Assembly (NCBI GenBank): GCA_045106195.1
Contig: JBGCEH010000010.1
Location: forward strand, 1 to 64,000
Length of the DNA stretch: 64,000 bases
Reading direction: 5' to 3'
Source of the DNA: Granulosicoccus sp045106195
GTDB lineage: Bacteria; Pseudomonadota; Gammaproteobacteria; Granulosicoccales; Granulosicoccaceae
The first letter of the stretch is position 1; every line of letters begins with the position of its first letter. The notes under the pieces were generated by a model, which was given only the letters and a program-made list of their open reading frames with translations, did not search any database and was not told the origin of the DNA. Positions 7,791 to 17,307 of the stretch are shown here, piece by piece. The position numbers were made by a program, and so were the translations under genes.

Positions 7791-8444
7791 TTAATCGCCG
7801 CCCGCACCCAGACGCCTGGACTCCTCGGTAGCGGGCGCATAACTGCGTTGAGCGAAGGACTCCAGTAAATCCCAACTCTCTTTGTCCACGGATTGTCGCT
7901 GCGTGGTTTGTGGCACGCTCTTCATCGTGTCTGCTACGACGCAACGGAACTGTCTGGTCTTCTCGGTGGTCAGCATGGTTAACGAGCCTTGAATGCAGAC
8001 GCTTTGTCCATCGGTACTGATTAACATATCGTCCCATGATACTTGCAACCAGACACCTGCCCTCAACGCCACTCTGGCTATGGTCGGTAACATGAGCAAG
8101 GGGTAGGCAAGATCCGGGATCTCCGTACACGCATCCTTCGAATGTGCCCAAATGGCCGATGTATCAGAGAATTCGGCAGCGGCTAACAGGGGACAAGTGT
8201 GATGAGCCTTGCGGGTCAAGCCTTGAGATCCTGTAGCAGGAGACATACTTGTATTATCACGCGGCGCCTGCTTTTTCAGTAACCTTGCCAGTAGTGCAGG
8301 ACCCGCAAGCTTGTGAGCCGTCAACCATCGCACACTACTGGCCGCTTCCTCGGCAATCCCCCAACTCATGCCAGCACCACGCACAGCCCGTTTTGCCAAT
8401 GATGCCACTTCATTCAATGAAGGACTGATTTCACTTTCAGGCAT
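7791..8444 (-). CDS. DUF3726 family protein
   Basis: Protein of about 217 residues resembling the uncharacterised DUF3726 family. The N-terminal segment SLNEVASLAKRAVRGAGMSW followed by GIAEEAASSVRWLTAHKL is the recognisable part. No signal peptide or membrane helix is visible. The start at ATG 8444 overlaps the end of the upstream gene by 8 bases, which points to translational coupling; a longer frame to 8498 exists but lies inside the neighbour. It is the last gene of a three-gene minus-strand operon (M19 dipeptidase, 568-residue protein, this one). Function unknown. Confidence 0.7.
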   Translation of the reverse strand: MPESEISPSLNEVASLAKRAVRGAGMSWGIAEEAASSVRWLTAHKLAGPALLARLLKKQAPRDNTSMSPATGSQGLTRKAHHTCPLLAAAEFSDTSAIWAHSKDACTEIPDLAYPLLMLPTIARVALRAGVWLQVSWDDMLISTDGQSVCIQGSLTMLTTEKTRQFRCVVADTMKSVPQTTQRQSVDKESWDLLESFAQRSYAPATEESRRLGAGGD

Positions 8445-10143
8445 CGGCCACCTGCATTGACACTTTAACAGCCGGATAAGTCCAGAACTGCGCATCACCG
8501 TTGCTTAGCTGTTCCGGATAGGGTGCACCGGCGAACAGACTGATGCGCACCCAGCGATCAGAGCGTGGATCAAACCGCGTTGCGCCAAAAAAAGCCAGCT
8601 TGCAACGCAACAGATCTATGGGTAATAACCCAGCGCCAATCGTGTTATCACGTATCTCACCATACGGAACATTGTGTAACTGCTGCACCCGTCGGACAGC
8701 GTGACGATGTTCAGGATGGTGTCTGAGGAACTGAGCGATGGGTTCATCATCCGGCGTACTTGACAACGCAACATAGAGGGCGGATATATCACAAGCTGGC
8801 GACAGTGGTTGTTCATAGGCATCCAGTGTTTCTCTCCGGCGCTCTCCCAGCCGGGGCTCGAGTTTTTCGATAGAGGTGTACCACACATAATTCCTGCTGT
8901 CGGCCAACTGCCAGTCTATGGCCAGCGCCCAGTCATAACGTTCACGAATGTGCGTGCGTAGGTCACCCGCTGACATACCGCCATCGATTGTGTGCAAATC
9001 CTCCTTAATCGAAAGACTATCAGCCAGGCCATCAACCAGCTCACCATAGGGCTCGAAGAGCATCGATACCAGGTACTCCTGCGCATCGATGTCAAGGTTC
9101 TGTTCAGCCCAAAGGTAAAGCTCATTCCACGGAAAGCGACCGGTCAGGTCTAATTGCTCGACATGAGACAACAGTATTCGCGCATCACGTTTCAGGCATA
9201 CAAGTTTTCGCTGCTGCAGATCATGATCTGATTGCCATGTCTCAAGTGACTGCACGCCGCGTGTCAGTAATTCCCTAAACAGGATAATGTCATTGGCACT
9301 GGCACACTGCAGGCGACGAACGCGTAATAAGGCCTCTTCACGAACCATCAACCAGTTGTTCAACAACAGGGGATGATTAAGTAGAAAAGGAGCCATGCCC
9401 AGCCCGGTTGAATTCCCGATGCCCAGACTTTGTACAAAGTCATCGTCCAGTACGGCAACCTCACTATTTCCAAGCTGTTCAGCCCGCGCACGGGCCATGG
9501 CTTGTACAAGATCCCTGACCAGCGTCCTGATGAGATATACCGTTAACATCTCCACTTGAAAAGGTGCCTGAAACTCCGGGCGATCGGCAATATCTTCGCG
9601 ATCCGCTGCACCAAACTTTCCCGATCCGTAAACCGCTGTGGTACGCATCAGGTAGCCAACAGTTTGAGCGTAGTCGGCGTCTGGCTGTACGCCACTCGCC
9701 AGAGAATCGACTACATGCTCCCAGAGCCTGACCGACCGGTTAGCGCGAGACAGAGACAGCTCACGCTCACTGACGCGCCCTGCCTCCTGCAACGGTACAT
9801 TGCGCGACAGGCGTTCTATGTCACTAGTAGAAGGCGTGCCATCAAACAGCGTAAACGTGGCATCCCAGGCTTCTGCAATCACACGATCCGAGCGAAGGTC
9901 ATCCGGCAGATCATGAAAAAACGCCACCAGCGAGTAAGTGCGCATCGGGCCCTGTGTACTCAACACGGCATGGCCGACACCCTGTGCATTGACCACAAAT
10001 TCAGGCGTTGAGAACGTCCAGCGCTCGCGTTGCATTCGTCGTAACAGTACGCGCATGAACGACAGGCGCGACTGATGCAGAGAGCCGAGACGCTCAAGTC
10101 GCATGACATCAGCTGGGGCGCGGCGTTCGATAGAGGGGTCCAT
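8437..10143 (-). CDS. Uncharacterised 568-residue protein between M19 dipeptidase and DUF3726
   Basis: A long soluble-looking protein of 568 residues that I cannot assign to a family. There is no signal peptide or clear membrane helix. It is rich in charged and aromatic residues, with features such as GSGKFGAADREDIADRPEF, GIGNSTGLGMAPFLLNHPLL, DWALAIDWQLADSRNYVWYT and a C-terminal KLAFFGATRFDPRSDRWVRI. GSGKFGAAD is not a normal P-loop, because the surrounding pattern lacks the hydrophobic strand. The gene is tightly packed: its ATG overlaps the dipeptidase stop by one base (TGATG), and its stop overlaps the DUF3726 start. This strongly suggests one operon and a shared process, probably catabolic given the dipeptidase. 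Confidence 0.75.
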   Translation of the reverse strand: MDPSIERRAPADVMRLERLGSLHQSRLSFMRVLLRRMQRERWTFSTPEFVVNAQGVGHAVLSTQGPMRTYSLVAFFHDLPDDLRSDRVIAEAWDATFTLFDGTPSTSDIERLSRNVPLQEAGRVSERELSLSRANRSVRLWEHVVDSLASGVQPDADYAQTVGYLMRTTAVYGSGKFGAADREDIADRPEFQAPFQVEMLTVYLIRTLVRDLVQAMARARAEQLGNSEVAVLDDDFVQSLGIGNSTGLGMAPFLLNHPLLLNNWLMVREEALLRVRRLQCASANDIILFRELLTRGVQSLETWQSDHDLQQRKLVCLKRDARILLSHVEQLDLTGRFPWNELYLWAEQNLDIDAQEYLVSMLFEPYGELVDGLADSLSIKEDLHTIDGGMSAGDLRTHIRERYDWALAIDWQLADSRNYVWYTSIEKLEPRLGERRRETLDAYEQPLSPACDISALYVALSSTPDDEPIAQFLRHHPEHRHAVRRVQQLHNVPYGEIRDNTIGAGLLPIDLLRCKLAFFGATRFDPRSDRWVRISLFAGAPYPEQLSNGDAQFWTYPAVKVSMQVADA

Positions 10144-11123
10144 CAGTTGACACTCACCGGCGAAAAACTCTCAGCATAAAACCGGTACCAGTTACCACCC
10201 ATGATCGCATCCACCTCATCAGCACTCATACCGGTTTTTGTCAAACCTTCGCGTATCGTGCCGAAGTCCCGGTTATCATTGAACCATGACGGCATTGGCG
10301 GAAAACCTGCGGCATCAGCGCTACCCTCACCATAATCCACCACACGAGACCAGCGCCCAGTCCGCATCCACTCAACGATACTGTCTGGCTGATCCTGACA
10401 CAGATCAGAACCAAGACCAAGATTTTCCACCCCATAACGATCTGCAGTACGGGCAATCATCTCGCAAAAACTGTCCAGCGTGCAGTCAGACTTGCCGTTG
10501 AGATGATGGGGGTACAAAGAGAAACCCAGCATCCCGCCCCGCTCAGTCACGGCACGTAGTACCGGCTCTTTCTTGTTACGTAGCGCAGGCTCCCAGGCGT
10601 GCGGATTGGCATGCGTAATGGCAATGGGTCGTGCGGACAAATCAGCCGCTTCAATCGTGGAGTGATCAGCTGAATGGCTCATATCGATAACCAGACCGAC
10701 ACGGTTCATCTCCTGTATCACCTGACGTCCCATGCGCGTGATGCCGGCATCGTTCGACTCGTAACAGCCAGTCGCTAACAGAGACTGATTGTTGTAGGTC
10801 AGTTGCATGAAACGTACACCCAGGGTGTGCAGGATTTCAACAAGACCAATGTCGTCCTCAATCGGACTGGGATTTTGCAGACCGAAGAAGATGGCCGTGC
10901 GCGAACTCTCCACGGCCCGGTTTACATCGCTGGCAACACGGCCGGGCATGATCAGATCAGGATAGTGCTGAAACCACCGGTTCCACTGCTCGAGGTTCAG
11001 AACGGTCTCGCGAAAGTTCTCGTGATACGCAATTGTCACGTGCACCGCGCTGACACTCCCCTCCTGCATCTGACGAAAAATCTTCTCAGACCAGTTGGCG
11101 TATTGCAGGTTGTCTATCAGCAT
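10143..11123 (-). CDS. Membrane dipeptidase family (peptidase M19)
   Basis: A 326-residue member of the renal dipeptidase (M19) family of zinc-dependent TIM-barrel hydrolases. Visible signatures are FFGLQNPSPIEDDIGLVE with the bridging Glu, GVRFMQLTYNNQSLLATGC, VIDMSHSADHST (metal His), ITHANPHAWEPALRNK (second His) and LGLGSDLCQDQ. The usual N-terminal His-x-Asp metal pair is not evident; the protein starts LIDNLQYANWSEKIF, a form I recall from a divergent M19 subfamily. There is no signal peptide, so it is probably cytoplasmic. First gene of an operon with the 568-residue protein and the DUF3726 gene. The true substrate may be a dipeptide-like or cyclic amide compound. Confidence 0.85.
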   Translation of the reverse strand: MLIDNLQYANWSEKIFRQMQEGSVSAVHVTIAYHENFRETVLNLEQWNRWFQHYPDLIMPGRVASDVNRAVESSRTAIFFGLQNPSPIEDDIGLVEILHTLGVRFMQLTYNNQSLLATGCYESNDAGITRMGRQVIQEMNRVGLVIDMSHSADHSTIEAADLSARPIAITHANPHAWEPALRNKKEPVLRAVTERGGMLGFSLYPHHLNGKSDCTLDSFCEMIARTADRYGVENLGLGSDLCQDQPDSIVEWMRTGRWSRVVDYGEGSADAAGFPPMPSWFNDNRDFGTIREGLTKTGMSADEVDAIMGGNWYRFYAESFSPVSVN

Positions 11124-11223
11124 TCGTGAATGGCACCCTCTGCGTCACTGCAGATTCATGTCTGTAGCGCAGTATGAGCAGAGGAGGCTGTTCCCGTCAA
11201 TCCGTAGCGACAAGTTGACGCTC

Positions 11224-12339
11224 TTACGCCATCACATCGTCAGCCGACACAAAATCGTATCCAAGAGCCCGAGCCACCTCTTTGCACGTTACTTTGCCAC
11301 GATAGACATTAAGACCGTTCTTCAAGTGAGCATCATTCTGCATAGCCTTGTCAGCACCTAGCCCCGCCAGCGCCAGCACGTGCGGCAAAGTCACATTGTT
11401 CAAGGCATAAGTGGATGTGCGCGGGACGCCACCAGGCATGTTGGCAACACAGTAATGCACAACATCGTCGACAACGTAGGTGGGATCTGCATGTGTCGTG
11501 GCGCGTGACGTCTCAAAGCATCCTCCCTGATCGATGGCTACATCCACAACAACCGACCCCGGTTTCATATTCCGAACCATCTCGGCGGTTACCAGTTTGG
11601 GTGCTGCGGCACCGGGAATCAGAACGCCGCCAATAACAAGATCAGCTTCCAGTACATGCTGCTCAAGGGCATCACGCGTAGAAAACACGGTGTTGGTCTG
11701 ACGACCGAAATTCTGCCAGTGAGATTCGATAACATCAGGGTTGCGGTCCAGTACCCAGGTATCAGCCCCCATACCCACGGCAATGTGAGCGGCATGGGTT
11801 CCAACAACTCCACCACCGAGGATAACCACCTTGGCCGGATCAACACCCGGTACACCACCTAACAGCATGCCAAGACCACCATGAGGTTGCTCCAGACAAT
11901 AAGCGCCGGCCTGAATAGCCATACGGCCAGCGACTTTGGACATGGGGGCAAGCAGAGGTAATCCCCCTCGTGTTGAGGTGACCGTCTCATAGGCGATACA
12001 GATAGCCTCACTTTTCACCAGATCGCGCGTCTGGTCAGGATCAGGCGCCAGATGCAGATACGTGAACAGAATCTGGCCGGGGCGCAGCATAGCTCGCTCG
12101 ACAGCTTGAGGCTCTTTGACCTTGACGACCATGTCGGCACGCTCAAAGATCTCTGAGGCTTTGGCGACAATTGCAGCGCCTGCTGTAATGTACTCTGCAT
12201 CACTTCGCCCGATACCGGCCCCTGCTGAGCTCTCGACGATCACCTCATGGCCGGCATCGACGCATTCACGGACGCTGGTCGGGGTTAACCCGACACGGTA
12301 TTCGTGATTCTTGATTTCTTTAGGTACGCCGATGAGCAT
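11224..12339 (-). CDS. ald: Alanine dehydrogenase
   Basis: NAD-dependent L-alanine dehydrogenase, 371 residues, the usual family length. It begins MLIGVPKEIKNHEYRVGLTP and has the substrate-binding Lys in VVKVKEPQ. The central motif APMSKVAGRMAIQAGA is followed by the Rossmann glycine motif VVILGGGVVGTHAA, and DVAIDQGGCFET and VVHYCVANMPGGVPRTST come next. It interconverts alanine with pyruvate and ammonia. A strong AGGAGG lies 6 bases before the ATG. It diverges from the yigZ-type gene across 128 bases and sits upstream of the dipeptidase operon on the same strand, with a 100-base gap. Confidence 0.95.
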   Translation of the reverse strand: MLIGVPKEIKNHEYRVGLTPTSVRECVDAGHEVIVESSAGAGIGRSDAEYITAGAAIVAKASEIFERADMVVKVKEPQAVERAMLRPGQILFTYLHLAPDPDQTRDLVKSEAICIAYETVTSTRGGLPLLAPMSKVAGRMAIQAGAYCLEQPHGGLGMLLGGVPGVDPAKVVILGGGVVGTHAAHIAVGMGADTWVLDRNPDVIESHWQNFGRQTNTVFSTRDALEQHVLEADLVIGGVLIPGAAAPKLVTAEMVRNMKPGSVVVDVAIDQGGCFETSRATTHADPTYVVDDVVHYCVANMPGGVPRTSTYALNNVTLPHVLALAGLGADKAMQNDAHLKNGLNVYRGKVTCKEVARALGYDFVSADDVMA

Positions 12340-12467
12340 GACAGCCTCCTGATGCTAGTGGGTATATGGTTCAAACGCATTGTGTGTCAGAAAGGCCTGC
12401 TAGGATATAGCCAGATACGGACACCTTACACAGCCACCCGGTTTATCGAGCGAGAACGATTAGAGAC

Positions 12468-13094
12468 GTGAGTACTATCTGGACACCTGCCGCTCCGCTT
12501 CATCATCTGCTGGAGCTCAAGCGCAGCAAGTTTCATTGCCATATAGAACGCGCTGATTCATCACAGGCCGCGAACCTTTTGATCGCGCGTCTCAGACAGC
12601 AATATCCTGATGCCAACCATGTCTGCTCGGCTTATATTGCTGGCGTATCCGGCAACACGACAGCATTAGGTTGCTCGGATGACGGCGAACCCAATGGTTG
12701 CGCCGGTAAACCGATGCTTAACGTGCTGATGCACAGCGAGGTATCATTCGTGGTGGCGGCGGTTGCACGAATCTTCGGTGGTACAAAGCTGGGTACCGGT
12801 GGCCTTGCCCGCGCCTACGGAGGCGCAGTATCAGAAGGCATGGCACGTCTTGATCTCGAGGAAAAACGCATTCTCACATCTGCCCGGTACACGCTTCCCT
12901 TTGCCTTTGAAGCGCAAGCCCGACACCTTCTGGACAAATTCGACGGTGTGCTCGAATCGGTTGCCTACAGTAATGAGATACTCATGCACATCAGTATCGA
13001 TGAGGAACGTTTACCGGTATTTACCGCTGACATGAAGAATGCCAGCGGCGGACAATGTGTTTTGCTGCCTTGTCCGGTAACAGATTCTGAATAA
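12468..13094 (+). CDS. yigZ: YigZ/IMPACT family protein
   Basis: A 208-residue protein of the YigZ/IMPACT family. The N-terminal domain carries the signatures RSKFHCHIERA, HVCSAYIAG and the highly conserved SDDGEPNGCAGKPML, followed by GGTKLGTGGLARAYGG. A shorter C-terminal domain resembles the RNA-binding-like fold of the family. The precise role of bacterial members is not settled; they are linked to translation control by analogy with eukaryotic IMPACT. The start is GTG 12468. It diverges from ald. Confidence 0.9.
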   Translation: MSTIWTPAAPLHHLLELKRSKFHCHIERADSSQAANLLIARLRQQYPDANHVCSAYIAGVSGNTTALGCSDDGEPNGCAGKPMLNVLMHSEVSFVVAAVARIFGGTKLGTGGLARAYGGAVSEGMARLDLEEKRILTSARYTLPFAFEAQARHLLDKFDGVLESVAYSNEILMHISIDEERLPVFTADMKNASGGQCVLLPCPVTDSE

Positions 13095-13107
13095 GTCCGT
13101 GGCACCG

Positions 13108-14454
13108 TTACATGCTCGCAAGTTCCGAAAACGGAACATCCAGCATGAAACCAAACATCATCTCCAACGGTAACTCTACGCCATTGACTACCAATGTGGT
13201 GCCGTTAAGACTCAGATTAGACGTAACGGACTCATCAGTGACAGAAATAAACTCACCGGCACCTCCAAGCATCATCATCACAGGCGTTTGCGCCAGCGCC
13301 GACGTATCGGCATTCAATGAGCCATCCAGCGTTAATATATTAAGTAGATCCCGCCCATTAACAATATTTTTCATGGAATCTGCGCTCATGCCATCCGCAG
13401 TTACATCTTTTACTGCCAAACGAATGTCGGCATTCACATCGCCTTCGCTGTTATCCAGAGCAAGCGTCATCTTCGTGGCAGAACCGGGTGCAAACATGGC
13501 CAGGATGCCGTTGGATATATCCGGGAGTATGTCTGGATTTCCTATCATGGTGTCAAGATTATTACTTAAGGCTTTCATCGTGACCCGATTGTATTCTCTG
13601 ACCCCCTCAACCACGATGCCATTCATTTGCGTATTCAGCGACACATTGTTGAGCGGTAATGACGACTCGATATCTTTGAGGCTGAACTTCGTACTGCTGT
13701 TCAACATATCGCCGTTCATATCAGTACTGCTTGTCAATTCGACACTTGAAATTGAAACCGGCATGGGCATTTGAGGGTTAAGCACACTAACCTTGTTGAA
13801 CCTCATGTCACCCGTGCCTGTATAGACACCGTCGCCATGATGCTGGACATCAATAACGAATGGAATACCCTCGACACTGAGCATGCCACCGGACTGCTGA
13901 TCGTTAATTGCGAGCGATCCCATTGAACCTTTACCGACCGTCGCACCGTCTTTGGTCACGCCATTAAAACTCATGCCGGACCAGGTCGTGGTCTCTCCAT
14001 TGTCGGTTACGTCGATCCCGCTCACGTTCAGCACATTACTGATCTCACCGCTGTATTTCACGTTCGTCTTCAAGGAGAACGGCGTCTTGTCGGTAAACAT
14101 GGCCATCACGTCGGGCGATCTCATGTCATCGTCATGAAGGCGGGTATCTATGCTGACGGTTCCCACACTGAATCCCTCATCGGCCATGCGTACAGGTGCA
14201 TGCTGAATATCATGTTGCAATCGAAACAGCACTTCCGCATCGACAGTTCTGGATGCGAGAACCTTCGTCACAGCAGAACTGCTGGTCATGCCTGATTCGT
14301 ACTTTTCGTTAACGAAAACCAGCGGTGACAAATCGTTTAACTGAGCCAGGAGCTGGTGATATTCACTTTTGGTCTGTGAGCTCGCATACTGCGATGTCCC
14401 TGCAACGGCGGCCGCTCCGACGACGAACGGCAAGGCTATAATGAGTTTTTTCAT
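13108..14454 (-). CDS. DUF945 (YdgA-like) family protein
   Basis: A 448-residue protein with an N-terminal signal or anchor (MKKLIIALPFVVGAAAVAGT) and the repetitive beta-rich pattern of the YdgA/DUF945 family. It shows repeated GxS/T-x-D strands (FSVGTVSIDTRL, GEISNVLNVSG, GSMGSLAINDQQ), LNNVSLNTQMNG and a C-terminal VVNGVELPLEMMFG segment. The family is thought to act in the periplasm or at the inner membrane, with no defined biochemical role. It converges with yigZ, leaving only 13 bases. The serine, threonine and asparagine content is high, as in exported proteins. Confidence 0.75.
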   Translation of the reverse strand: MKKLIIALPFVVGAAAVAGTSQYASSQTKSEYHQLLAQLNDLSPLVFVNEKYESGMTSSSAVTKVLASRTVDAEVLFRLQHDIQHAPVRMADEGFSVGTVSIDTRLHDDDMRSPDVMAMFTDKTPFSLKTNVKYSGEISNVLNVSGIDVTDNGETTTWSGMSFNGVTKDGATVGKGSMGSLAINDQQSGGMLSVEGIPFVIDVQHHGDGVYTGTGDMRFNKVSVLNPQMPMPVSISSVELTSSTDMNGDMLNSSTKFSLKDIESSLPLNNVSLNTQMNGIVVEGVREYNRVTMKALSNNLDTMIGNPDILPDISNGILAMFAPGSATKMTLALDNSEGDVNADIRLAVKDVTADGMSADSMKNIVNGRDLLNILTLDGSLNADTSALAQTPVMMMLGGAGEFISVTDESVTSNLSLNGTTLVVNGVELPLEMMFGFMLDVPFSELASM

Positions 14455-14570
14455 GAATCTGAAATTTTTTAGGCGCGTGTTGTCACTTACGTGTCCGGCT
14501 TATCGACAGGCACAAGTTCAAATGAAACAACGACAAACTCTAACGCGCACAGCGTCACAGTCAACCCATA

Positions 14571-15263
14571 CTAACCCTTTACAGCACGCTCGGCAGTCGT
14601 TAGCGCTACCTTGTTTCGTAGATACACGGGGCTTGCGTGTTCGGCAGGATATACCTGTCCCTGCGCAACGCCGTGAGCGCCTATGGACAACAAATCGACG
14701 GCCTTCGGCAGACGGGCATTACGGATATTTACAGACTCGACATTAAATGCTTTTTGCAGTACATCCTGATAACGCTCCGCACCTGACCCTGCCCAGATAG
14801 ATGCTGAGCGCCATTCGATCCCATCTGGCGATGCAAGCTGCTCTGCCGATACGGGGTGCATCAGGGAATCGTCCCATAACTGGAATTCGCAAAAATACAC
14901 TTCATCCATACGCGCATCTACGCAGACCGCTACCGTGTTATCACCGTGCTCGCTATGACATCCCTGCGCAATGCTTTGTAACGTCGACACACCCACAACA
15001 CCAATACCGGCGCCCAGGGCAATACCCTGCGCGGTAGCTACCCCAATGCGTACACCCGTAAAACTGCCCGGCCCACATCCGTAGATCAGGGCGTCAAGCT
15101 GCGAGGCTTTTAAACCAGCCTGAGACATCAATGCATCCACCATAGGTAATACGAGAGCACCATGCTGTTGCGAGACGACCCTATGATCAGATAAAACCTG
15201 ACCATCCACAATGATTGCAACACTGCAGGCGTCAGTCGATGTGTCAATTGCCAGAAGCTTCAT
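14571..15263 (-). CDS. tsaB: tRNA threonylcarbamoyladenosine biosynthesis protein TsaB
   Basis: A 230-residue TsaB homologue. It begins MKLLAIDTSTDACSVAI and has the conserved IYGCGPGSFTGVRIG motif followed by ATAQGIALG, all typical of the ASKHA-like N-terminal half. TsaB partners TsaD and TsaE to make the t6A modification at position 37 of ANN-decoding tRNAs. It overlaps the preceding yoaA gene by 4 bases (ATGA at 15260-15263), so the pair is translationally coupled. Confidence 0.95.
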   Translation of the reverse strand: MKLLAIDTSTDACSVAIIVDGQVLSDHRVVSQQHGALVLPMVDALMSQAGLKASQLDALIYGCGPGSFTGVRIGVATAQGIALGAGIGVVGVSTLQSIAQGCHSEHGDNTVAVCVDARMDEVYFCEFQLWDDSLMHPVSAEQLASPDGIEWRSASIWAGSGAERYQDVLQKAFNVESVNIRNARLPKAVDLLSIGAHGVAQGQVYPAEHASPVYLRNKVALTTAERAVKG

Positions 15264-17233
15264 CCGCTTTGTTCCGGCTCCTCGACGGCAGGTTCATCCC
15301 GGTACGACTCGCGCTCGACGCGATAAAACTCGACAACTTCATCCAGATCGCGAGTGATGGGCATAGGCGGCAGACTGGTAATGAACACCTCACCATAACC
15401 GCGTGAACGAATGCGCGGGTCACACAGAACTAAAACGCCTCTATCGGTAACATCACGAATCAGTCGCCCGACACCTTGTTTCAATGCAATAGCCGCCTGC
15501 GGCACCTGATACTCATAGAACGGATTACCACCTCCCTGCTTCATATGATCAATGCGAGCACTCATCACGGGATCCCCCGGTGAGCCGAACGGAAGCTTAT
15601 CGATGACAACCAGCGACAAGGCTTCTCCACGCACATCCACGCCTTCCCAGAAACTGCTGGTGCCCAGCAATACGGCATTTCCCACAGATTGGAAGGCCTC
15701 GATAAGCTCCCGCTTGGGCATCTGCCCTTGCATCAGTACCGGATAGTCAAGACGTCCTTCGAGCAGGCCGGCCGCTTCATGCATCGCCCGGTAACTGGTA
15801 AACAGTAAAAACGCCCGCCCTCCACTGGCCTCCAGCACGGGCAGGATCATGTCAACAATACGGCTAGTGTAATGTCTGTTCTGTGGTTCCGGAAGGTTCT
15901 CGGGAAGATACAACAACGCGTTGTGCCGGTAGTCAAACGGGCTATCGACCTGTAGCTCTCTGGCATCTTCCAGCCCAAGCTGACTACTGAAATGACTGAA
16001 GTCCCCACCCACGGCAAGTGTCGCTGAGGTAAAGATCCAGCTCGACTCCATAGCTTTCATGGCACGCTGAAAAGGCTCGGCAACAGTCATGGGTGTCATG
16101 TTGAGGCTGAAGCCCGTTCTAAAAGTCTCATACCAGTGCACATACTCAAAATTAGACTCGTTATCTACGAATCGCTTTAATGTCTCCGCTTGAACCTGCG
16201 CACGCTTGTGACAACTTTCCAGTCCCTTGCCCCGCTCTGCCACATCTGCCAGTGCTTCCTGCAAGGAGCCGAGAAGCAAAGTAAGGCGCTCTAGCTCCCG
16301 ATCGATGGACGCCTCATGCCGAACCGAAATCCATGGTGCACGGTCCGGCTCAATGGCAAATGCAAGACGAAAGTGCCGCACACCGGTTTCCAATGCCTGT
16401 GCCAGCTCACGAAGTTCGCGGCAATCCGGTGCTTCCTGCAATTGCTCGCCAACGGTATCGCGCGCAAGATCCAGAAGTTGGCGGCTGCTGAGCTTTCGAC
16501 CAAAAAACTGTGCCGCTATCTCGGGCAACTGATGCGCCTCATCAATGACAAAACCATTGGCACTGGGCAGCAACTCGCCAAAACCGAGATCTTTCAGTGC
16601 GAGGTCAGCACACAGCAGATGGTGATTGACCACCACGATGTCCGACTCCTGCGCCCGCTTTCGGGCTTTGTGGATGTAGCAATCAGCCAGATCTTCAAAC
16701 TCGTGTTTGGAACAGAATTCATCGTTTGAGACAATAAAACCCCACACCATAGAATCTTCTGGCACGCCAATAACCTCGGCAATATCGCCATGTCGAGTAT
16801 TACGGGACCAGTCGGTAATGATGCGCAAATGCTTTTGGTGTCGCTCATCCAGCAAGGCGGGATGACGCATGGCGCGCTGCAAACGATGCTTGCACAGATA
16901 GTTGGCCCGCCCTTTTAGCAAACACGTTGATACTCCAGTGCCCAGCGCTCGATTAACCAGGGGCAAATCGTTGTAGAACAACTGATCCTGAAGGTGCCTT
17001 GTCCCGGTTGAAATAATGATGCGCTGACCACTGAGAATGGCTGGCACCAGATAGGCAAACGTTTTACCGGTACCCGTACCGGCCTCACCAATAAGCAGCT
17101 CGCTCTGCTCGAATGCCTTTGCGATGGCTTCTGCCAGATGTTGCTGCTCTACGCGCGGCGCAAAACCCGGTAGATGAGCCGCTACCGGCCCCTCATAACC
17201 AAGAACATCACTAATTGAATCAAACGGTTCCAT
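15260..17233 (-). CDS. yoaA: ATP-dependent DNA helicase YoaA (DinG/XPD family)
   Basis: A 657-residue superfamily 2 helicase of the XPD/DinG type. Motif I is GEAGTGTGKTFAYLVPA, motif II FVIDEAHQLPE (DEAH), and motif VI GVGRLIRDVTDRGVL. The four cysteines expected for the iron-sulphur cluster are visible between motifs I and II: one in NYLCKHRLQ, two in FCSKHEFEDLADCYI and one in NHHLLCADL. E. coli YoaA works with the DNA polymerase clamp-loader subunit chi in replication-linked repair. It is first in an overlapping pair with tsaB, and the lipoprotein gene upstream ends 74 bases away. Confidence 0.92.
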   Translation of the reverse strand: MEPFDSISDVLGYEGPVAAHLPGFAPRVEQQHLAEAIAKAFEQSELLIGEAGTGTGKTFAYLVPAILSGQRIIISTGTRHLQDQLFYNDLPLVNRALGTGVSTCLLKGRANYLCKHRLQRAMRHPALLDERHQKHLRIITDWSRNTRHGDIAEVIGVPEDSMVWGFIVSNDEFCSKHEFEDLADCYIHKARKRAQESDIVVVNHHLLCADLALKDLGFGELLPSANGFVIDEAHQLPEIAAQFFGRKLSSRQLLDLARDTVGEQLQEAPDCRELRELAQALETGVRHFRLAFAIEPDRAPWISVRHEASIDRELERLTLLLGSLQEALADVAERGKGLESCHKRAQVQAETLKRFVDNESNFEYVHWYETFRTGFSLNMTPMTVAEPFQRAMKAMESSWIFTSATLAVGGDFSHFSSQLGLEDARELQVDSPFDYRHNALLYLPENLPEPQNRHYTSRIVDMILPVLEASGGRAFLLFTSYRAMHEAAGLLEGRLDYPVLMQGQMPKRELIEAFQSVGNAVLLGTSSFWEGVDVRGEALSLVVIDKLPFGSPGDPVMSARIDHMKQGGGNPFYEYQVPQAAIALKQGVGRLIRDVTDRGVLVLCDPRIRSRGYGEVFITSLPPMPITRDLDEVVEFYRVERESYRDEPAVEEPEQSG

Positions 17234-17307
17234 TTCCGGTGCCTCCGTGCTCCGGTTGGGAGCTACACAAGCTGATGTGCAGCTGATGATAAATGTGTGC
17301 TGCCGAA

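Noticed and set aside
13112..13774. 220-codon plus-strand frame
   Set aside because: Antisense to the DUF945 gene; composition reflects the Ser/Thr-rich opposite strand.
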